64,000 nt of DNA, from NCBI GenBank assembly GCA_008638375.1, contig CM018051.1, forward strand, positions 39,936,177 through 40,000,176. The letters run 5' to 3'. The translations under genes were made by a program, and so were the position numbers. A model generated the notes under the pieces. The model worked only from the letters and a program-made list of their open reading frames with translations, searched no databases and was not told the origin of the DNA. Positions 1 through 11,495 of this stretch are shown in pieces. Source of the DNA: Nyssa sinensis (Eukaryota; Streptophyta; Magnoliopsida; Cornales; Nyssaceae). Numbering within the stretch: position 1 is the stretch's first letter; every line of letters begins with the position of its first letter.

Positions 1-97
1 AAATTTCGGCACACCTCAATTAGATAGATCAAATCCTGAATAGAATGGAAGGAGGAATACCAAAAGTGTAGGATATAACAAAACAATAAAGGCATAC

Positions 98-1070
98 CCG
101 GATTCTGTATTTGTACACTGCATATCCCCCAAGACCAGTAGCAGCCAAACCCAGAATAATAACCCAAATGAAACTCCAGCTGACCTCTGTACTAGCTTCT
201 TTACCTGCATCTTTCCAATAGAAAAATTTAGCCACACAAAACAAATGAAGTTAAACAGAGCAATATAATGGAACTTGGAGTCAGGTGTAATATATCATGT
301 GGAATTCCTGTAGCTACTGGTTGTATAGAAGCTCCAGAATCTTATAGAGTATGCCCAAAACATCCCACATATTACAACAGCTGTGTCATGGGGCTCCAAC
401 ACAAATTGAGCTAGTTCAGACAGCACAATGGAACCAACCACTTAAACACAAATGAACTCAACAGCCAATGAACAAGGGGAATCTCAAGGATTGCAAATTG
501 TGTTCATGTTTGGTGGATTGAAAAGTTCTCTTATTTCTGACTCGAGTTTGGGGAGACATGATCATACTCACTTATACATGTGTCATGTTCTCGCATATAC
601 AATAGATTGCCATTGCAGCTGCAATCATAACTGCCCCAGGTATTCTTGCATTTGCACTCTGGGCATTTGCAGGCCGACTTCTCTTTGCATTCATCAATAT
701 CTGGAACACAGTGAACAATTAAAGAAGGGAGTGAAATGTGCAGGAAATCAATCATTAAAACAAACTAACTAATGTTAATCATCTAAGAAGAGCTGAATGT
801 GAACAGGAGACCAAAACGTTCAGAAGATTCCGGCTTATCTCTGGATTATAATTACAAATTTCATTGATATGCAAAGGCTAACCGAGTATTATAAAATATA
901 TAAAGATAGGCCTACAACCATGTGTGTGTGTGTGTGTGTGTGTGAACATACACACATACTAGCAGGGACCTGTCCTCCGCACGGGGTATGTCAGAAAATT
1001 CTAAAAAACAATAGGAAAAAAAAAAGCTACTGACATCATCATCTAATTAAGAATATAGTAGTATTAACAA

Positions 1071-1102
<32 letters not shown>

Positions 1103-4100
1103 TTAGGGAGAGAGAGAGAGATTTAAACAAGAAAACTTCATAAGGAACACCCTAAAGCTGATTTCTTAGGTATGCTTATCTAATATAGTCAACTCTCTTA
1201 TAATTAATAGTCTTGAGAGATGAAAAATTTATTAATTTTTAGAATTATTAATTATAAATTTTCTTATATTTTTATTAATAAAAAATAATTTCATACATGT
1301 ATGTGTATGTGAATTTTGACAAAAAAAGAAACTTCATATTCAACTTTTTTTTTTACGGTGTTTCAATATTTCATTAACAAATACATATAATATTAAACTT
1401 GGGGCATATAAAAATTCATAGTATCCTTTTGAACAAAAGAAGTTATACTTCTACGCTTAATCATGCCATAATTTTCCTCACTTACAATATATTTAACTCC
1501 AATTTGAATAGAATTTACAAATATAATTATCAAAACGTATCGTAAATGGGATATATACAAGTACATATATAACTATTTTATCTCTCTAATAATTAATATT
1601 ATAAAATATTTTTTTTAAGTATTAATTATTAAGTAATAGAATTATTAATTATTCACCATGGAACCAAGTCAGTTCTTTAAAATTTTATTAATTATTAGAG
1701 ATCATTAACTTATAGAATATTAATTACAAGAGGGCTAGCTGTAAATACACCAATGAACAGCCCAGAAGGTGCATCCTACATAAAATCATTGGAAAGGTCA
1801 GACTATGTGAAAAAAGCAGTCAGCATCTGATTTGAGATGTCAATATTAAAGATAATGGGCCAAATAAACATCAAACTAATGCTGATGCCTCAACAAGCCC
1901 AACAGTACCTGGTCAGGTATATAATGTTTCACGACATTAATTGGAAAAACCAAGAACTTGTGAAAGTAGTACCTTCACAACTGGTGACTCCATCACCCTT
2001 GAATCCTGGTGGACATTTGCAACCTTTTGTATTGTCATCCTGGAAAGCTCAAAAAAAATCCTGCTTAATACTACCATTTTTTGGCGAATGACCACTCAAA
2101 CAAGAAAAAGAACTGTCAAATTATGGATATTCTGAGAGACAAGATATAAGGAAGCTATTATCTGGTGCACATAGAAGTTGAACCACTTACAATGCAAGCA
2201 GAATAGGTCTTGCCATCCTGAGTCTTCCTCCAACAACCTCCATTATTTATTTCACACCGCAAAGCTCCAGAAGCTGTTTAAACCAAATATAAACATGATG
2301 TATATAAGAACTGCACATATGCATGATGTACAAGTTCAACAGCCAATTCAAAGTGTCTCTTACACCCCTTTTATAAGAGTTGATGATATTTCTCCTAACA
2401 AGAGTAATGTATATCATATGCAGCGACTAAAATACAGAAAACATTGTTGCCAAGCATAGCATGATCATACGCGGGATATTAGTTGGACAAGCCAAATGGA
2501 AGACATGTACCCATCAAAGGGGTTCCAACAAAGGAAGACAATCTCCTAGTTATATCACATTTAAAATGAGCTCAAGAACCACATCAGGAACAATCATCTG
2601 ATGCTTCACCTTAGTATAAAGTAAAGAAGAAATAAAGTAAACACTTTCAAGTATTCAACCGTACTTTCGTCTCTTATAATATCAATATCTTAGGTCTAGA
2701 CCCACACCCATCAAACTACACTGCAGGTGCTTTAACTTGAAGCAAATAATAGGTTGACATGTAAATTGAAAAAACAAAGAACAAAAAAGTAAAACACAAT
2801 AACACTATTTATAGTCACATTGGTGCCAAAAATACATAGGCATGTACATAGGTTATATATTTGATGCTTCCAAGAACCATGACTGACACAATAGGTTATA
2901 TATTTGATGCTTCAACTTAGTATAAATTAAAGAAGAAAAACTAAACATATTAAGAACATCATACCCTTATATCATATAATATCAATATCTTAGGCCTAGA
3001 GAGACACCCACCCGGCCGCACCCAACATACTTCGTTATAGATGCTTTAACTTAAATAACTGTAGGTTAAGATTTATTTTTCTTAATTATTTAAGTTCAAC
3101 ACAGAACCATTATTTATGGTACATTATTATGACAACATCAAGGCCACAAATGAGTGAAACAGATAGCAGTTCTGTTTAAACTAACACTACCACTAAACAT
3201 AGCCACTTAACAACTACAGATATTCTGCTAGACATTTTCTTTCAAAAACACTTCGTTTCCAATAATGTGAACAGACACCACAAATAAAATTGTTTCCTGG
3301 ATGAAGTCAAATATATACACACGAAGAACTTTCAAGTATCCCTCCATGAAAGCATGAGTAATCAGCCAATGAAGTATATGTGAATAGAGGTTACACTTCC
3401 CCCATCACAGGTCACAGTGTGAGTTATCAGTCATCTTGTTCTAGAGTATAGCTTCAACTTGCCTACATGCTTTTTCACTTGATGTTTTTTGAGAAAAAAA
3501 ACTATTGAACTAGAGTTAGACTAACTACCAGCTGATTTCCCTTGCTTGATATGCTAATTATGGTATCATAACAGCATGCAAAAACTTACACTTGCAGCAT
3601 GAAAAGAATATTTACCTTCACAATGAGTATAACCATCACCAAAAAACTTTACTCCCTGCACAGTAGGACATTCACACACTCTCCCCCGAAAAGTATCCTG
3701 CAACAAATTTTATGTATATCAAATGAAAACTGGAAGAGACAATCAAATTGAACTCAGGAAGACTCCTACAAGCATTTAGCTCGCAAATGATTGCCTACCC
3801 TGCATGCAGTAATGTTAACAGATTTATCCTGCCAGCATCCACCATTGTTCTCTAAACACTCGTTCGTTTCAATTCCTGCAAAGAAAATATATTTTTTCTT
3901 TCAAAAAAACAAAAAAGAGACTACCAACCAAACAGAAGTTTGCATGGATATGATATACACCGACAGTATCATCCACACAGAACCAAAGCCAATGTTATAA
4001 TATATGGCCTGCAGTCCTATTTAATCTGAAATTACAAGTCACTTTGGAGTTTGGATAGATCAAATTATTATCAATAAATGCAGATGAGCTATGGGCAAAA

Positions 4101-7100
4101 GTAAAACAAGTTCCTTCATCACGTGTACATCACAAAACAATAAATATGGTTCTAGAGAAAAACCCAGGCTTAAAGATATTCTATTGAAGTCATCAAGCAT
4201 CTCCAACCTAGAGTTTTTTAACCATATTCACAGAGAAGAACTAATTCTCATTTAATAATCACCAATAAAGAAAAAAAAAAAGTCATTTTATGCATTCAAT
4301 TGCACAAAACTGGGTACAACTAAAAGAAGAATTGCAAGAATTTTCTTGTTTTTTAATGTCCTCTTTACTCTTAATTATGGCGTAATTGGATTTGGCAGCT
4401 CCTTTAGTTTTATCACAAGATGGTTTCATTAACAGTTACAAAGGAGATAGGTTCAAGTTTGGAAAAGATAAAATTTGGACAACAATTCAAACATGATATC
4501 TGCTTTAAGCTCATCAGAAGCAAAAAGATTTGTAACTGGCAATAAATCAACAAAGTTTTAAGTAAATCTGAAATAATAACCCCTGGGGTGAAGTGTAATG
4601 CTATCAACTCACAATACAAGTAAACTCTTGCGTAATTCACACATTCACTATTTTGAAATGATAACAGCACCTGCTGTCATGGAAAAAAAGTTGGCAATTG
4701 CCCGCAATTGAAGGAGAAGAAAATTGCACAGGAGTCAAACTTAATATCAACAGACAAAGCGTAAATGAATACCTTCAGTTAAACAAATGGCAGGCTCAGT
4801 AGTCTCCTGGAAACCTGAACAGATGGCTTTCAGAACTGCCCCCCTGTCCAGCTTGCCTGAAACAAGCCAGAAATACATTTCAGAAGCAGAATCATGAAAT
4901 TAGAGAGCTACTGAAACCCTAAAATATAGTTTCTTCAAACCTCTATACTGTCTATTGTTTATGACAAGAGTTGGCAATATAGTCACATCCCCACGGGAGC
5001 CTTTGCCGATCTGAAACCATAATTGCAAGAAAATGCAAGATAGCTATCAGCATAATGTACACAGAGAGGATACCAAAAAAGACAAGGCAACAAGAATAGT
5101 AAAAGTCTCTCTTAGGATTCATACCTGTGCCTCCTGTTCAGCCTTAAGAACTGGGTTGTCTACATCTGCCTCGGTATCTCCTATGCATTTGTCTATTGCC
5201 TTTAGATCAATACCTTTAATGTTTATCACAAGAAACAAGAATTAAGAATTAGGCAGGATCCTAGGGATACTCAAAGATGAACGTGCACCTATCAGATCAT
5301 ACCTTAGTAAAGCAGCAGGTACCACCCAAAAAATAAAAAATGTAAATCAGCCAAGTCAAAAAATCGAAAGGCACTCACTTTATCTAGTATCCGTATGTAT
5401 ACAGAACTTTTTGTTTTTGGTTTTTCTTTTTTTGATCGATAAACTGTGTTTTTTCACAGGGTAACAACACAATAAGAAAGTGACATAACCATACAGAACT
5501 ATCAGGCATTTAGACCCATAGCAATTGACTGGTATGCACAAAGAACATGCTGAATCAAGGTCACCCCTAATCAAAAGATGTTACTAACCAGAACATTAAT
5601 GTATAAGGTAAGGCTTTGAAAATAAATAAGAACAAATGGGAAATATTACCATGTGGTTCACTGATTTTTATTTCCTTTTTCCGGCTCTCTCCTCCTCCTC
5701 CTCCTCCTCCTCCCCTTTATGTGTTTTGGGCTGCGTTGGGGGAGGGGGGGAATCGTATAGAAACAGTAACTACACATACTAACTGGCTATGAAGCACGAA
5801 TACTTTATTTTAGCCCATGTGTCAGTGTCAGAACTCTCGGACACTTTCTGGACACATGAAAAAAGTGTCCAAATTTTTTATTTTTTCTAAATTTCAGATA
5901 CATTATGTACACATTAAAATATGTTAGTACATGCTTTGGACATGTTCTCCTCTTTTTTTGTAGATTTTTCCCCTACTTTTCCCCTTTGCTCCTCTCTTTT
6001 TAAGTTAAATTTATATATACACACATATTTGTTTTATGTAGTATTAACTTTATTTTGAAACTTGAATTATAAATGTTGATGATTAAATGAAGAAGTTCCT
6101 AAATTTTTATTTAGTGGTTTCGTTTTGTAATTTATGTATTTTTATGCTAACTTTAATTAAAATAATGTTAAGTTTTAATTATATGGTCATATAAAAAATA
6201 TATATATATATATATATATTCAATGTGTCCCTTACGTATCCAGGTCTTACTTTTTTGAGAAATGACGTGTCCGCATCGTGTTGATGTCTCATGTCCGTGC
6301 TTCTTAAGTGGCATGCACAAAGAACATGTTGAATCAAAGTCACCCCTAAGGCCCTAACTAAAAGATGTTACTAATGAGAAAATTAACAAATAAAACTTTG
6401 CAAAGAAATGACAACCAAGCGATTCTCTAATTGTTATTTCCCTTTTGTGGTCCTGTCTCTTCCCCCCCCCCCCCCCCCCCTTTTTTTTGTGAGGTGAGGG
6501 GCTTGGGTAGAAACAATAACTATATCTATGCGTGCATTTGCATGCATGTGTTCAGGTAAACTATGAAGCATGGACATGGACATGGACATGGGATAGGGAT
6601 AGGGATATGGATATGGATATGGATATGACACAATACTAATACACTGATACAAGAATGTCTTAAAAAAAGGATATGTATATATGTTATATGTGCATATAAA
6701 AAGTTTAAAATATAATTGTTTTGGCATGAGATATACACATAGCAATTATGACTCTCAGTCTCTTTTAACAAACTAATAAAATTAACACTCACATAAAAAA
6801 AACTAAGGGTTTTATAAACATGGATGTGAGACCATAATCAACTTGATTTACCCTAACTAAATCTCAACTCTTCTGTTTTAAGAAATAGTCAGAGTATTAA
6901 AATTACCCATCAAAAAAGTCGAGTATTAAAAACTTTAGTTATGTTGTAATAATTATATTTTAATTCTATACTAGATATGCCATACCTTAATATGCAAGAC
7001 ATGTTCGACACGTGTCTTGGAGAATCCAATCTGTACTGGATACGTGATCAAAATTAATATATAGATCATGGAAGTATCTAACACATATTTGCGAGAATCA

Positions 7101-8926
7101 GAAGAGTATTTGGTATCCAATACGGGTACAACTACCTCGAAAAGTATCCATTCTTCCTAGCAAGTAAGAAACAGTAACTAAAGTTGACATTATATGCCTA
7201 AATGACAGCAATGTCTGGATGGCCCCTTTTGAAGACTTTTGGGTACATGGATCATGAAAAGAGATTGCACTAAACAAGATGATCTGATTGAAGCAACGGC
7301 AATTATAGAAGCACTTGGTACTATTATTTATTGCAACATTGCTTTGGCAAAAGCCTTTATTGCTCTCACAAGTGGGCCAACCAAGTATACATGCACACAT
7401 AAAATAGAACACGTTCTGTTGTGAAAAGTAAAAACTTGAGAACTTTAAATGGACATATCACGAAAGATTTGGGAAGCATGTAGTAGTGACAGGTGAATTT
7501 GACAAAAAATGTAATAACAAAAGACCAAAGAATAATTTAGTTGGGGAAAGAAAACACATTAAAACAGTGATTAACTACTATACTACTACTGCAAACATAC
7601 AATGCCGCTTTGGAATTACTCAAGTGGAATAAAGATTTTATGATTTGATAATCAGGAATGACATAGAATCTTCCAAAAATAATAAATGATTGCAAATTCT
7701 TAGGAACATGCAATATAATCAAGGACAATTAAATAAGATTTTGTGCACCCTACAGGACTTCCATAAGATTTAGAATACTTTGTCACATCATTTAAGGTAA
7801 AGTAACATTCAGAACATATATGAACCTCATACTAGCACACACAATATAAAATTCAAATTTAAACGTTTAGAAAGTAATAGATGGATAACCTACCAAGTGA
7901 TTGGATAACTTGATCTGCACATTCTTTGGTGTACTTTTTATCTTTCATTGGGCAACGAATTGCAAAGTCAGTCACGTAGTCCCACCAAAGCCACGGTTTT
8001 CCACTTTCATTTGCCACTTTAAAAGAGCAAGCTTGGCGTAAATTTTGAACAACAACATCCTTCCCATCATACCCTCTACTGAAGTCCTGCTCAGGGTCTG
8101 GAGCACAGTACCTCCCATAGTTGATGCACTGAGACTTGCACTGTTTGCTCAATTTAAAAGCCTCTGGGCAATACCAAGTTATATAGTGTGGGGTGAACTG
8201 AGTGTACCCTTTCTGCTCAAGTATCTGAGCCGCTCCTTTAAAGTTCTTCACAAAGTCAATCTGACTGTCACATTTAGGCCCACACTCATCGTTGCTATTT
8301 GTCCAGAACTCATACTCAACCCGCTCATCAGGATGCGGAAGAGACTCCCTCCAATCAAGATTTATGTTAACCATATCACCCCTAGATAGAGCTTTCTTGA
8401 TGTCATCCCCAAAAGCTTTGCCAATAAGTGCTGAGGGTATGGTTATGTTTTGTAGATAATCAGCCCGTGCATCATCTTCTTCGGGTGTGTCCATAGTGAT
8501 CAAAGGTTCAATCCTATCATCCGCAACAAGAATAGCTGCTACTCCAGCATTCTGTGCATTCCATGCCTTCAAGGTGAAGTAACAATCTGCAAGAACCGCA
8601 AGCCTAAATATAAGAAGGCTCCTTGAGGAAGACCATAACAAGACATATGCATATCAAGGACAGTCCTCCATGCAGCTTTTACTCACCATCTGAGCAATTG
8701 CCCCGTCACAGACATAAAAATATACATACATATATATATACACACACATTTACGAGCGGTGCTACACTCAGTCATGAAGTTCCGAACTTCACAATGTGAT
8801 TGATGCGTGCATATCACGCGAGCATGTGATGCGTGCGCGTTATGTGTACGCACCAATCACGTCGCAAAGTTTCGAACTTTGCTACTAACCCTAGCAATTC
8901 TCATACATTTACATAGTCTGTTTGTC

Positions 8927-8963
<37 letters not shown>

Positions 8964-9936
8964 TAATGTCAAATTTAAGAAAGGGCTAATATTTGCATTT
9001 ATCCTTTCTACCATAAAACATGCCAAACAAAATACTAGCTAAGTTATACAGACTGAAACATGAAAACAAAAGTGCTATAAAAACATTAACTTGTACAGGA
9101 ACTCCTTTATAATTTCACAGCACTTCTAAGAAGCTGAAGCCCAACCTAGATGCCCAGATCACAATTTCTGAGAAACCCATAAAATCAACTGAATTAATTG
9201 CACTCTGAAAATTATAAATCTGAAGTTCAGAGGAGATGAGTCAATAGGGCCCAGCTATCGCTTATCAATTAAACAAATTTCAGAGTTGCCATTTTCATGA
9301 ATATGAAAACAGAAGAAGCCAATGAAATTGCAAAGACGCCAACTTTGGTATAATAACGTAAAAGGCAATGTTTTTACAACCAAATCAAATAAATTTAGTT
9401 ATGTTTCCATCATTTACTGAAATCACATAAACAAGATAAACCATCTTCAAAAATTGAAAGTTCATGATAGCAATCTATCAGCTTTATTTTTAATTATTTT
9501 TGTCTTCTTTCCTTTTGAAGGGCAACATAAAATTAACAGCTTAACATTGACAAAATCTAATACATAGACGAAATTAAAAAACTTTTAACATCTTAAGATT
9601 GACAAAATCTAATTCACAGACACGAAATTCAAAAACTTTACCCCCTCGATCGGCAAGAAGAAAGATGGGTAGGCCTCCAGGTTTCGACTTGAAGGAGATA
9701 TCGACATCATCGAAGCTCTTGCATGCCTTTTGATTGGATTTTGGGTACATCACAGTACCAACCATGGTTCCTCCATACTGAGGAACGCCAAAATTCCCAA
9801 TTGCACATTCGTAAACACCCTTCAAAGAGTCGGGTGAAGTGACTTTCAAGCTGTTCTTCTCCACCACAAACCTAGCCACACATGACCCGTATAGAACAAA
9901 CCAAACGCAAACTAAAAACCCTAGCTTTTCCCTCAT
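98..9936 (-). CDS. VSR1-like: Vacuolar sorting receptor, VSR1/BP-80 type (3' end outside window)
   Basis: Type I membrane receptor that sorts vacuolar and seed storage proteins from the trans-Golgi to the prevacuolar compartment. Eleven exons were placed by reading GT..AG junctions with continuous phase: 9642-9936, 7894-8586, 5125-5213, 4941-5010, 4773-4856, 3799-3875, 3616-3697, 2191-2273, 1973-2039, 572-700 and 98-210. They encode 594 residues; Arabidopsis VSR1 is about 623, so only the cytosolic tail exon (YMPL sorting signal in the family) is missing, beyond position 1. Visible parts: signal peptide 1-21, cleaved before RFVVEKN; PA domain about 55-165 (motifs [19 protein letters not shown]); Cys-rich central region ([35 protein letters not shown]); EGF-like repeats about 411-556, the last being Ca-binding ([15 protein letters not shown]); TM helix about 568-588 followed by YKYRIR. 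The start is the only ATG that gives a signal peptide. No stops or frameshifts seen. The family call is from remembered homologues. Confidence 0.96.
921..1100. repeat. Microsatellites in a VSR intron: (TG)12 and (CATA)n
   Basis: A (TG) run occupies 921-944 and a tetranucleotide CATA/ACAT run about 1070-1100, with a short GA run just after. All lie in the intron between exons 9 and 10 of the VSR gene. Confidence 0.9.
1190..1736. mobile_element. AT-rich foldback MITE-like element in a VSR intron
   Basis: The left end (from 1190, CAACTCTCTTATAATTAAT) and the reverse complement of the right end (near 1736, CTAGCCCTCTTGTAATTAAT) form an imperfect terminal inverted repeat. The interior is AT-rich with repeated TTATTAATTATT motifs. 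There is no coding capacity. Size (about 550 bases), AT content and intronic position fit a MITE. I could not define a target duplication. Confidence 0.5.
2600..3072. repeat. Direct duplication inside the VSR intron between exons 7 and 8
   Basis: About 165 bases near 2600-2762 recur, diverged, near 2906-3072. Both copies carry the anchors GATGCTTC, AATATCAATATCTTAGG, CTAGA and TGCTTTAACTT in the same order, with about 305 bases between equivalent points. A segmental duplication within one intron is the simplest reading. Confidence 0.7.
5529..6580. repeat. Diverged direct duplication within VSR intron 2
   Basis: Copy 1 (about 5529-5810) and copy 2 (about 6310-6580) share, in order, TGCACAAAGAACATG, TGAATCAA, GTCACCCCTAA, AAAGATGTTACTAA, a C/T-rich tract, a G-rich tract, TAGAAACA.TAACTA and CTATGAAGCA. 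The first copy's tract became (CTC)n and the second became poly-C. The DNA between them has several TGTCC/GGACAC motifs. Confidence 0.75.
6570..6627. repeat. Compound hexanucleotide array
   Basis: Consecutive blocks of three related 6-base units: GGACAT, then GGGATA, then GGATAT, each three to four times. The array lies in VSR intron 2 at the end of the second copy of the duplicated segment. Confidence 0.9.
8758..8897. mobile_element. Foldback MITE in VSR intron 1
   Basis: The left arm (GTGCTACAC..AAGTTCCGAACTT..TGTGATTGATGCGTGCAT) pairs with the right arm read in reverse complement (TAGTAGCAAAGTTCGAAACTTTG..GTGATTGGTGCGTACACA). Together they form a hairpin of about 140 bases centred near 8828. 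It is unusually CG-rich for this intron (ACGCG, GCGTGCGCG). There is no coding capacity. A (GA)n run follows at about 8928-8960. Confidence 0.65.
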
Positions 9937-10340
9937 ATTTTTTTATCGCAATTTCCTTCAATCAACAGATCGAAAGAAGATCGGAAAATCAAAATCAACG
10001 CCTTATAAAAACAATAACTTGAAACTCAGGTTGACATAAATACGATCCAAATCTCAAAAATTAATGATCAAAACAAAAAAGATTAAACCAATTTGTTGAG
10101 AACCAAGATCATAAATATCGATGATCAAGCACAAAAATCACTTATTGCTCCAAAATTCTTCCAGGTTTTCAGCTGAAGTTGGACAGAAGTGGAGAAGAAA
10201 GAGAGTTGGGTGTTTGGAAGAAAAGAATCTGAAGGGAAAATAAAGAGCGGTGAATCGTAAAGACGCGTTAATCACGTTCTACTGATTTCGGAGTCCTCTC
10301 TCTATTTCTCAGAAGAAAAGTACTTTGTTTTGATTGGCTT
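9937..10340 (-). promoter_or_regulatory. VSR 5' leader and proximal promoter
   Basis: Sequence directly upstream (rightwards) of the VSR start codon. It is A-rich on the plus strand and holds no other gene. A CCAAT motif reads on the minus strand at 10333-10337, about 400 bases before the ATG. I could not place a convincing TATA box or transcription start; the AT-rich stretch near 10002-10010 probably lies inside the leader. Confidence 0.45.
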
Positions 10341-11490
10341 TGGATTGTTATGTAGAAGCTATTTAGGACCCGTCTTCTGGAAGTAATAGGAGATCTAAAC
10401 CGCCATTGATGAAAGGCTTGATCAAAGTTTCTTTATAGAAATAAAATAATGTTGCATTTGGGGGGACTGCAGAATCGACGGCCCAGATCTTATCTGGGTG
10501 AAATTTGGGCCCATGTATTGTAGGGGTAGTGATTCGGTCAATCACGCATAGCGTTTCATTTACAGAGTTTCTTTTATAGAAAGAGATAATGCTAAGGGTA
10601 CTTGCATGCGTGCCACGTGTCTTTCGTGAGAAATGGGGGTTCACAGTTTAGATCTAAATGTCAGCTCCAGACGCATTACCGTGGAGCTGCGTGTAGCTTA
10701 ACACGTAGAATGAACGCCTTACGATCAGATACTATTCCCTTTTTCTACGGTTAATAAATATGGAGACAAAAAAGTGATACAGAAGAGGCTTAAAATAAGA
10801 ATTTTTTTCAAAAGAAAAAGAAAAAATGATTAATGAATTTTTTTTTTTTGGTGTAGCCAAGCTTAATAAATAGGCCATGAATCAAGCGTAGTTGTTGATT
10901 AACTTTGACTTGAGTTATTTTTAAGAATTAAGTTTGAAGTTTTTTTTTTTACATAGCATTAAATATTTTAATAGTTTTTGAAATGTATTTGCGTCGAGTT
11001 TAATAAATTAATAAAATATTTAAATATATTTAAATTTGATTTATTTATTTTATAAATTAATTTTTATTAAAATATATTTAAACTTAATTTATTTATCGCA
11101 CGAGTTGATTTTAAACAACCTTTAATCAATAAAATCAATCATAAGCACTCGAATAACTTGATTCTACTTTAAATCTTATATAAAAATAAATAAATTAATA
11201 ACAATTTATAAGGACAATTAAGAATCAATCACCTTTTTTTTTTAAGTTTATTTTCAAGCCCGTCAATAGCAAACTAAATATTAGGAATGTGTCATCTTAA
11301 ATATGAGAATTGAAAAGATATTAAAAAATTTAAAAATACATCACTTTTACCTCTTTGATATTTTATATGACAAAATTACCTTTTAAGGGACAAAATAAAT
11401 TAGCAAAGATATTCATCTCTCTTCCGAGAGGCAGATGTAAGGGGAGACTAGTGGGGGCCATGGGCCCCCTAAATTTGCAAATTTGATTTT
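10341..11490. other. Intergenic DNA upstream of the VSR gene
   Basis: The segment 10420-10600 contains a direct repeat: GTTTCTTTATAGAAA near 10427 and GTTTCTTTTATAGAAA near 10568, each followed by a TAATG-type motif; it may be a small element. The stretch 10750-11440 is strongly AT-rich, with runs of A and T. No gene is visible. Confidence 0.6.
10603..10619. promoter_or_regulatory. RY-type motif next to a G-box
   Basis: TGCATG (10603-10608, the core of the RY motif CATGCA) lies six bases from a perfect CACGTG G-box (10614-10619), about 670 bases upstream of the VSR start. RY plus G-box pairs are a known seed-expression module (ABI3/FUS3 and bZIP factors). Function here is inferred from motif spacing only; short motifs occur by chance. 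Confidence 0.3.
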
Positions 11491-11495
11491 ACCCC

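Larger units (their letters stand above)
5214..7893 (-). other. Large VSR intron 2, rich in repeats
   Basis: Intron of 2.68 kb between exons 2 and 3 of the VSR gene. It holds a (CTC)n run at about 5686-5714, a segment duplicated at about 5529-5810 and 6310-6580, a (TA)n run near 6199-6220, a run of about 19 C at 6462-6480 followed by T8, a hexanucleotide array at 6570-6627, and AT-rich filler. No open frame here looks like an exon. Confidence 0.85.

Noticed and set aside
452..772. Plus-strand open frame of 106 codons
   Set aside because: It is the opposite-strand shadow of VSR exon 10 (572-700), which has splice sites and EGF cysteines on the minus strand.
8045..8389. Plus-strand open frame of 114 codons
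   Set aside because: Shadow of the long VSR exon 2 on the minus strand.
10363..10644. Minus-strand open frame of 93 codons upstream of the VSR gene
   Set aside because: No motif, and it covers a direct repeat and promoter-like motifs; more likely non-coding.
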